Below, in pieces: positions 15,767 through 21,608 of a stretch of 21,608 nt of DNA. This DNA is from Sulfurivermis sp041678005 (GTDB lineage: Bacteria > Pseudomonadota > Gammaproteobacteria > Thiohalomonadales > Thiohalomonadaceae), in assembly GCA_041678005.1 (NCBI GenBank), contig JBAYOW010000035.1, positions 1 through 21,608 of the forward strand, in the 5' to 3' direction. The notes beneath the pieces were generated by a model, which made no database searches, was not told the DNA's origin, and saw nothing but the letters and a program-made list of their open reading frames with translations. Made by a program: the position numbers and the translations under genes. Every line of letters begins with the position of its first letter. Position 1 is the first letter of the stretch.

Positions 15767-16624
15767 CTATTCCATAAAGTAGTCTGTCGACTCAGCCAAT
15801 AATGTCTTTGCCTCCTGCCTGGCCAAGACATTACTCAGGATCAAACCAGGCACATCTTCCTTCGCCATTAGCACCTCATGCAGCAGGCGATCATGCAGCT
15901 CCTGATCAAAAGTCATACGCGCATAACGACGGGCAAACTCGACCTTGGCCATTAGATCCTGACCATGTGACATAACAATAGCCTGTTCAAAAAATTCCCG
16001 TCCCACTTCAGGTCGACCACCCAGTGATGGCGGTACCAGGGTATTTAAAACGGCCAGGTAAAGCTGTGCCCGACCATTATCATGTGCCGGTGCCATCATC
16101 ACGACACGACGCATAATCGCTTCCACCTTGGGCAAGTCGGCAACAGCGCCCCAATTTGCACTATCAGCCTGAATGTAGCCGGCCCACGCGCTGCCATACA
16201 CATACAAGTCATCCAGGCCATCCTGTTCTACCTCATGCAAGGTAGGGACAAACTGATCATAGGGAGATGATTCCAGCTTGCAGATCTGCGCATAATCCAC
16301 ACACAGGCCACGGCGGGCATAAGCCAGGGCCTTCTTTGCCATCTGTAGCGCCCTGTCCTTATCATTAACAAACACGGCGGCATAGGCACCATACAAACGC
16401 GCCCCAGCCAGCAGGATACTTTTGTCTTTTGGATTGTCTGTAATCAGACCGTCAATCAGCAACAAATAAGCCGGTGCACCGACACGCACTGTTTCGGGGT
16501 CATCCTGATTCAATATTGCATTTGATAATGTTGCCCCCATGCGTTGGGTCAACATGCTGGTGCAGCCTGTTGCGATCAGCAACAGCAAGAGGAGAGATAG
16601 TCGCAGCAATCCGTTAGCCTTCAA
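15767..16624 (-). CDS. tatT: TRAP transporter-associated lipoprotein, TatT component family
   Basis: A 285-residue TPR-like lipoprotein resembling the TatT component of tetratricopeptide-repeat-associated TRAP transporters (TPATs), first studied in Treponema. There TatT forms a trimer with the TatP binding protein. The likely start is TTG at 16624, preceded by AGAGG 9 bases away and 19 bp after the accA stop. It leads directly into a signal peptide (LLRLSLLLLLLIATGC) with the lipid-modified Cys21. The open frame to a TTG at 16666 would overlap accA and add a polar leader. The body contains the TatT-like segments GAPAYLLLIDGLITDNP, LLAGARLYGAYAAVFV, and near the C-terminus KVEFARRYARMTFDQELHDRLL. 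Cysteines at 106 and 112 may form a disulfide. It is followed by dctP after 13 bp. Confidence 0.85.
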   Translation of the reverse strand: MKANGLLRLSLLLLLLIATGCTSMLTQRMGATLSNAILNQDDPETVRVGAPAYLLLIDGLITDNPKDKSILLAGARLYGAYAAVFVNDKDRALQMAKKALAYARRGLCVDYAQICKLESSPYDQFVPTLHEVEQDGLDDLYVYGSAWAGYIQADSANWGAVADLPKVEAIMRRVVMMAPAHDNGRAQLYLAVLNTLVPPSLGGRPEVGREFFEQAIVMSHGQDLMAKVEFARRYARMTFDQELHDRLLHEVLMAKEDVPGLILSNVLARQEAKTLLAESTDYFME

Positions 16625-16643
16625 TGAACTTTGCCTCTGTAAG

Positions 16644-17603
16644 CTACGCTGCCGTGAAATTACCAAAGCCCATCAGCCGCTCATTACGCTGATCCAGCAG
16701 TTTTGGTAGTGCAACCTTGTTGAGCCCGGTCAAGGTCTCATGCAAGGCAGCCTTGATATTGGCTGCTGCCACTTCAATTTGACGGTGCGCCCCACCCAAA
16801 GGCTCCTCAATGATTCTATCGATCAGTCCCAGCTCTTTCAGTCGGTCGGCAGTGATGCCCAGCGCTGCGGCTGCCTCTGGAGCCTTGTCGGCACTTTTCC
16901 AGAGGATGGAAGCACAACCCTCCGGCGAGATGACCGAATATGTGCTGTACTGCAACATCATCACATAATCACCCACGCCTATAGCCAGTGCACCGCCTGA
17001 TCCACCCTCACCGATGACCGTGCAGATTATGGGTGTTTTAAGGCGCGCCATAACCTGGAGATTACGCGCGATGGCCTCACTTTGGCCGCGTTCTTCGGCG
17101 CCAACGCCAGGGTATGCGCCTGGAGTATCGATAAAGGTCAGTATAGGCATCTTGAATTTCTCTGCCATTTCCATCAGCCGCAATGCCTTGAGATAACCTT
17201 CAGGACGCGGCATACCAAAATTTCGCCTTACCTTTTCCTTGGTATCGTGTCCTTTCTGATGGCCTATGACCATCACTGGATTACCCTCAAGTCGGGCAAT
17301 ACCACCAACAATCGCCGGGTCATCGGCAAAGGCGCGATCACCATGCAACTCATCGAATTCAGTGAAGATATGTTCAATATAATCCAAGGTGTAGGGGCGC
17401 TGCGGATGGCGTGCCAATTGTGAGATCTGCCAGGAAGTAAGATTGGCGAAAATGCTCTTGGTCAGTGACTGACTCTTTTTCCGCAGGCGAGAGATCTCAT
17501 CATTGATATTGATTTCATTGTCATCGCCAACGAAACGCAATTCTTCGATCTTTGCCTCAAGCTCGGCAATCGGCTGTTCGAAATCCAGAAAGTTAAGGTT
17601 CAT
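16644..17603 (-). CDS. accA: Acetyl-CoA carboxylase carboxyltransferase subunit alpha
   Basis: A 319-residue subunit that, with AccD, transfers the carboxyl group from biotin-BCCP to acetyl-CoA to make malonyl-CoA in the first step of fatty acid synthesis. Length equals the E. coli enzyme (319). The N-terminal helix pair (LDFEQPIAELEAKIEELR) is followed by the crotonase-fold core, with HQKGHDTKEKVRRNFGMPRPEGYLKA, FIDTPGAYPGVGAEERGQSEAIA and the oxyanion-forming glycines GEGGSGGALA at 198-207. It starts 57 bp after the dnaE stop, preserving the dnaE-accA adjacency common in gammaproteobacteria. No clear ribosome binding site is visible before the ATG. Confidence 0.98.
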   Translation of the reverse strand: MNLNFLDFEQPIAELEAKIEELRFVGDDNEININDEISRLRKKSQSLTKSIFANLTSWQISQLARHPQRPYTLDYIEHIFTEFDELHGDRAFADDPAIVGGIARLEGNPVMVIGHQKGHDTKEKVRRNFGMPRPEGYLKALRLMEMAEKFKMPILTFIDTPGAYPGVGAEERGQSEAIARNLQVMARLKTPIICTVIGEGGSGGALAIGVGDYVMMLQYSTYSVISPEGCASILWKSADKAPEAAAALGITADRLKELGLIDRIIEEPLGGAHRQIEVAAANIKAALHETLTGLNKVALPKLLDQRNERLMGFGNFTAA

Positions 17604-17660
17604 GAGTGTAGGCTATGGTTTATTATCGGGTGTATGCAACTAGTTTAGCCGTCTTTCAGC

Positions 17661-20600
17661 CTAATATTCCAGCCGTACGACCCCCTGCCCGATCAACTGC
17701 TGTAAACGCTGCAGCAACTCATCACTGGGGCGCACCCGCCACTGCTCACCCAGCTCAAGACAGGCGCGCGCCTGTCCATTGATATAATCCAGACTTACCG
17801 GACAGCGTCCATCGCAAAAAGGCTCCAGCGCACGCGCCAAGGCATCAATAAAATCTTCACCAACCTGTTCGGCCTGCACCTGCATCACCAAACGTTTGCA
17901 GAAGTTACTGCGCGCCAGCTCCAGATCAAACACCTCCTCGGCACGCAATACCATCCCACCGGAAAAGTCATCGTGGCGCAACTCGCCCTGAACGACTATT
18001 ACCTTATCAATGCCAATCAAATGCTGATAGCGAGCATAGCATTCACTGAACAATGCCACCTCCAGGCGGTCACTGCGATCATCCAGAGTAACAAAGCCCA
18101 TGCGATCACCACGCTTGGTAGGTCGAGTGCGCAAGGCCACTACCAATCCTGCCACCGTCACCGTACGCGGCTGGTCGGCGACCAGATCGACCAGCCGGTT
18201 ATTGATAAACTGCGATAGCTCAGGTAAAAACTGCTCGATGGGGTGACCGGTAAGATAAAGACCCAGAGTTTCCTTTTCCCCCTTCAGGCGAATCTCGTCA
18301 CTCCATTCAGGTAGCTCAGCCAAGACCACCGGGCTGGGATTATCGCCCCCTTTTGCCGCATCAAAACCAAACAGATCATCCATGCCAGACTGGCGTGCCT
18401 GATTATGCTGCTCGGCCAGCTGCAAGGCTTGTGGCAAGGCCGCCATCAAACTGGCACGGTTTGGTCCCAACTCATCCAGCGCACCGGCGCGTATCAGGGC
18501 CTCGAGAGCGCGGCGATTGGTCTTCTTCAGATCAATGCGCTGACAAAAATCAAACAGATCGATAAATGGCCCATGAGCTTCACGTTCACTAACTAGCCCC
18601 TCAATGGCGCCCTCGCCTACCCCCTTGATCGCGCCCAGCCCATAGACCACAGCCTTGTCGCTACGCACGATAAATTTATATTGGCTGACATTGACCGCAG
18701 GCGGCACTACCTGCAAATCCATGTTGTGGCACTCATCGATAAGCATCACCACCTTGTCGGTATTATCCATATCAGCCGACAATACCGCCGCCATGAAGGC
18801 TGCCGGATAGTGCGCCTTGAGCCACATGGTCTGATAGGAAACCAGGGCGTAGGCCGCCGAGTGGGACTTATTGAAGCCATACCCAGCGAACTTCTCCATC
18901 AAATCAAACAGGGCACCGGCCTTTTTAAGATCAAAACCAAGTCGCTCGGCACCAGAGAGAAAAAGCTCGCGCTGCTTGTCCATTTCCTCGGGCTTTTTCT
19001 TACCCATAGCGCGGCGCAAGAGATCGGCACCGCCTAGCGTGTAGCCACCTATGACCTGCGATATCTGCATCACCTGTTCTTGATAGACGATGACCCCATA
19101 GGTAGGTTTGAGAATTGGCTCCAGCTCTGGAAATAAATATTCAACCCTGGCACGTCCATGTTTACGGTTGATGAAATCATCCACCATGCCAGATTCCAGC
19201 GGGCCAGGCCGGAACAATGCCACCAGGGCGATAATTTCTTCAAAATTATCTGGCTGTAATCGTTTGACAAGATCCTTCATGCCGCGTGATTCAAGCTGAA
19301 AAACTGCCGTTGTCTGGCAGGATTTAAGCAGCTTGAAGGAGTCCCGATCTTGCAGCTGGATGGTGGTGATATCGATGACACCACCACCTTGCTTGTCGAT
19401 ATTATCCAGCGCCCAATCGATAATGGTCAGGGTGCGCAGACCCAAAAAGTCAAACTTCACCAGCCCCAGTGTCTCGATATCGTCCTTATCAAACTGGGTT
19501 ACCACGCTCTGCGTGCCCTGCTCACAATATAGCGGAGCAAAATCGGTCAATGCCGTAGGCGCAATAACCACCCCACCGGCATGTCGACCGGCATTACGGG
19601 TAATGCCTTCCAGTTGCTGTGCCATGTCGATGAGGTCGCGCACTTCCTCATCACGCGCATAGCGATCCTTGAGTTCTGGTTCTTTCTCCAGGGCATCCTT
19701 CAGCGTAATGCCTAATTCAAAGGGGATTAGCTTGGCTATTTGATCAACAAAGCCGTAGGGATGTCCCAGTACGCGCCCAACATCACGCACGACGGCCTTG
19801 GCCGCCATAGTGCCGTAGGTAATGATCTGTGAGACTTTCTCGCGTCCGTACTTCTCGGCGACATAATCGATCACACGATCACGCCCCACCATGCAAAAGT
19901 CGATATCAAAGTCAGGCATCGAGACTCGCTCAGGGTTAAGAAACCGCTCAAAAAGCAAGTCGTAAGCCAAGGGATCCAGATCCGTTATAGTCAAGGCATA
20001 TGCCACTAAAGAACCAGCGCCAGAACCACGCCCCGGGCCTACCGGGATCATGTTGTCCTTCGCCCATTTGATAAAGTCAGCAACGATAAGAAAATAACCA
20101 GGAAATCCCATCGCTATGATCACATCCAGCTCGATCTCCAGTCGTTCCTGATAGGGACGGCATTTTTCTGCATAATCGGTCGACTGTGGATCAAAGAGTC
20201 GGCACAAGCGCAACGCCAGACCATTGCGTGATTCTTCACGAAAAAACTCATCAATCCCCATCCCGTCAGGCACAGGAAAATCAGGCAGAAAATACTCGCC
20301 CAAGGTGAGAAAAAGATTACAGCGACGTGCGATCTCCACCGAGTTTTCCAGGGCCTCGGGGATATCAGCAAACAACTCCAACATCTCTGCCGGTGTTTTC
20401 AGATATTGCTGTTCGCTATAGCGCTTGGGCCGACGGGGATCGTCCAGGGTGCGACTGTCATGAATACAGACGCGAACCTCATGTGCGGCAAAATTATCCG
20501 CTGCAAGAAAACGCACATCATTGGTGGCTACAACAGGAACATCCATCGTAGCAGCCAGATCGACCGCCGCATGCAAATAATCTTCCTCGCCCTCGCGCTC

Positions 20601-21122
20601 CGTGCGCGTCAGTTCCAGATAATAATTATCCCCCAACAGGCGCAACCAGCCAGTCAAAAGCTCCGCTGCCAGATCGCGATTACCTGCCAACAAAGCCTGG
20701 CCAACATCACCTTCACGCCCGCCCGATAGGGCAATCAGCCCCTTTAGCTGGCCGTCCAGCCAAGATCGTTCAACTACAGGCATGCCGCGCTGCTGGCCTT
20801 CGGTGTAACTACGCGAGATTAGCTGTGCCAGATTACGATATCCCTCGACGTTCTTGCACAACAGGGTAAAGCGTGTCGGCTCCCCGCCCTCCTGGGCTGG
20901 CGCCAACCAGAGATCCGCACCAATAACAGGTTTCACTCCGGCTGCTTGCGCGGCCTTGTAAAACTTCACCATGGCAAAGAGATTGCCCTGATCGGTAATC
21001 GCCACAGCCGGCATGTGAGCATCGGCCACCGCCTTTACCAAAGGCTTGATACGCAGCAGCCCATCCACCAGAGAATATTCACTGTGGGTGCGCAAATGGA
21101 TAAATCGAGGAGAAGAAGACAT
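17661..21122 (-). CDS. dnaE: DNA polymerase III subunit alpha
   Basis: The 1153-residue catalytic subunit of the replicative polymerase (E. coli: 1160). The PHP domain starts at FIHLRTHSEYSLVDGL. The polymerase core contains GPGRGSGAGSLVAYAL. Its three catalytic aspartates are D404 and D408 region residues in PDFDIDF (403-409) and D558 in LVKFDFLGLRTL, matching D401, D403 and D555 in E. coli. A helix-hairpin-helix lies at about 828-843 (GLGAIKGVGEGAIEG). A probable beta-clamp binding motif, QSGMDDLF, lies at 911-918, and the OB-fold at about 984-1060. The frame is open to 21254, but ATG 21122 was chosen because it gives the canonical N-terminus; the extra 44 residues have no family resemblance. 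The ribosome binding site is weak. This is the type 1 DnaE without an exonuclease insertion. Confidence 0.97.
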   Translation of the reverse strand: MSSSPRFIHLRTHSEYSLVDGLLRIKPLVKAVADAHMPAVAITDQGNLFAMVKFYKAAQAAGVKPVIGADLWLAPAQEGGEPTRFTLLCKNVEGYRNLAQLISRSYTEGQQRGMPVVERSWLDGQLKGLIALSGGREGDVGQALLAGNRDLAAELLTGWLRLLGDNYYLELTRTEREGEEDYLHAAVDLAATMDVPVVATNDVRFLAADNFAAHEVRVCIHDSRTLDDPRRPKRYSEQQYLKTPAEMLELFADIPEALENSVEIARRCNLFLTLGEYFLPDFPVPDGMGIDEFFREESRNGLALRLCRLFDPQSTDYAEKCRPYQERLEIELDVIIAMGFPGYFLIVADFIKWAKDNMIPVGPGRGSGAGSLVAYALTITDLDPLAYDLLFERFLNPERVSMPDFDIDFCMVGRDRVIDYVAEKYGREKVSQIITYGTMAAKAVVRDVGRVLGHPYGFVDQIAKLIPFELGITLKDALEKEPELKDRYARDEEVRDLIDMAQQLEGITRNAGRHAGGVVIAPTALTDFAPLYCEQGTQSVVTQFDKDDIETLGLVKFDFLGLRTLTIIDWALDNIDKQGGGVIDITTIQLQDRDSFKLLKSCQTTAVFQLESRGMKDLVKRLQPDNFEEIIALVALFRPGPLESGMVDDFINRKHGRARVEYLFPELEPILKPTYGVIVYQEQVMQISQVIGGYTLGGADLLRRAMGKKKPEEMDKQRELFLSGAERLGFDLKKAGALFDLMEKFAGYGFNKSHSAAYALVSYQTMWLKAHYPAAFMAAVLSADMDNTDKVVMLIDECHNMDLQVVPPAVNVSQYKFIVRSDKAVVYGLGAIKGVGEGAIEGLVSEREAHGPFIDLFDFCQRIDLKKTNRRALEALIRAGALDELGPNRASLMAALPQALQLAEQHNQARQSGMDDLFGFDAAKGGDNPSPVVLAELPEWSDEIRLKGEKETLGLYLTGHPIEQFLPELSQFINNRLVDLVADQPRTVTVAGLVVALRTRPTKRGDRMGFVTLDDRSDRLEVALFSECYARYQHLIGIDKVIVVQGELRHDDFSGGMVLRAEEVFDLELARSNFCKRLVMQVQAEQVGEDFIDALARALEPFCDGRCPVSLDYINGQARACLELGEQWRVRPSDELLQRLQQLIGQGVVRLEY

Positions 21123-21273
21123 CTTGCAAGTGTCGGAATTTAGGCCGCAGGATGCAAGACTTGACAACACCCTGACGGAGGCTGCTTTGATAAAAAATGG
21201 CTTTTGGACACTCAGAACACCTAACCGACTATTTAGCCACCTCAAAATCCCCATTTGATTTACAGGGTATTTT

Positions 21274-21297
21274 ATCCATTATGGATTTATATAATCC
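21274..21297. repeat. Two overlapping palindromes upstream of dnaE
   Basis: The sequence ATCCAT-T-ATGGAT (21274-21286) is a perfect 6-bp-arm palindrome. It shares bases with a second one, GGATT-TATAT-AATCC (21283-21297). Together they give an ATCC/GGAT/ATCC pattern in AT-rich DNA, about 150-175 bp upstream of the dnaE start. Such a pair could be an operator or a short cruciform-forming element. The short arms also allow a chance origin. Confidence 0.35.
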
Positions 21298-21320
21298 TGG
21301 CAACCCATGGCGATACTCTA

Positions 21321-21518
21321 TCAGCAACAAGATCTGTACTTGCCAGTTATTCGCGCCACCACCAAGGCTTCATAAAAATAAACCTTTCCGGCAAAGACAG
21401 GATTATCCACATATTCACGAGATAATTGGGCCAGGGTTATCTGACTGAAAGCCAGCATATGTAGTGCAAAAACCAACCAAAGCGGACTTAGTCGCCCCTG
21501 AAATATTCGCTTTACCAC
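21321..21518 (-). CDS. Possible short secreted peptide, unrecognised
   Basis: A 65-codon frame starts at GTG 21518 (MVKRIF) and runs to a TGA. It begins like a Sec signal peptide: basic residues, a hydrophobic core (LWLVFALHMLAF) and a plausible cleavage after TLA near residue 30. Only about 35 polar/aromatic residues follow (QLSREYVDNPVFAG). The frame is also open upstream to the right window edge, so it could instead be the 3' end of a longer gene, although the residues encoded there resemble nothing known. No good ribosome binding site precedes the GTG. It is not recognised as any family and may be a chance ORF. Confidence 0.2.
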   Translation of the reverse strand: MVKRIFQGRLSPLWLVFALHMLAFSQITLAQLSREYVDNPVFAGKVYFYEALVVARITGKYRSCC

Positions 21519-21608
21519 ACCGCCACGGCATGTGTCGTGCTTTGCTGAGATAAAAACCCAATAATCGGACGACGATTTCGATCTTGAAGACCTGATTGAG
21601 GTGCAAAA

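Larger units (their letters stand above)
21123..21608. other. 486-bp region upstream of dnaE without a convincing gene
   Basis: No ORF here resembles a known family, and rnhB or lpxB, which precede dnaE in many gammaproteobacteria, are not seen. The region presumably holds the dnaE promoter. On the minus strand TTGTCA occurs about 40 bases before the dnaE ATG, but no good -10 hexamer lies at the right spacing. Overlapping inverted repeats occur at 21274-21297. The only coding candidate is the low-confidence signal-peptide-like ORF at 21321-21518. Confidence 0.6.

Noticed and set aside
21123..21254. 44-residue N-terminal extension of DnaE
   Set aside because: DnaE proteins begin at the FIHLRTHSEYS-type segment; the extension has no resemblance to the family.

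Overview
The window reads as chromosomal DNA of a gammaproteobacterium. This is inferred from three things: the adjacent dnaE-accA pair (a typical gammaproteobacterial arrangement), a complete System I cytochrome c maturation operon of the ccmABCDEFGHI type, and an iron-type ECF sigma/FecR pair. Base composition looks balanced rather than extreme. Genus cannot be named from the sequence alone. No rRNA, tRNA, CRISPR array, insertion sequence or prophage gene was seen.

Layout. On the left (1-1197, minus strand) is a FecI-like ECF sigma factor followed by a FecR-type anti-sigma/sensor gene cut by the left edge. A 248-bp divergent intergenic region carrying a 21-bp-phased direct repeat separates it from sbcD-sbcC (1446-5971, plus strand), the two subunits of the SbcCD (Mre11-Rad50-like) nuclease. 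From 6015 to the right end everything runs on the minus strand. In transcription order it begins with dnaE (replicative DNA polymerase III alpha) and accA (acetyl-CoA carboxylase alpha). Next comes a four-gene TRAP transporter cluster: a TatT-type lipoprotein, DctP, then after a 201-bp gap DctQ and DctM. A small cysteine-rich ORF follows, directly upstream of ccmA, and then ccmA-B-C-D-E-F-G-H-I. The ccm genes are tightly packed with several 4-bp ATGA overlaps. They would export and chaperone heme (CcmABCDE), reduce apocytochrome thiols (CcmG, CcmH) and ligate heme (CcmF, CcmH, CcmI) in the periplasm. ccmI and sbcC converge with 43 bp between them.

Most of the window is ordinary housekeeping content. 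Four points stand out. (1) SbcC has glutamate in place of the last invariant glycine of its Walker A motif, a one-base difference that should abolish or impair ATP binding unless it is a sequence error. (2) A 44-codon, four-cysteine ORF with a good ribosome binding site ends 8 bases before ccmA, which has no clear site of its own. (3) The TRAP cluster is of the tetratricopeptide-associated (TatT/TatP) kind, and its binding protein has Trp where carboxylate-binding DctP proteins usually have the ligand-clamping Arg. (4) The 486 bp upstream of dnaE contain no convincing gene but do contain overlapping palindromes.
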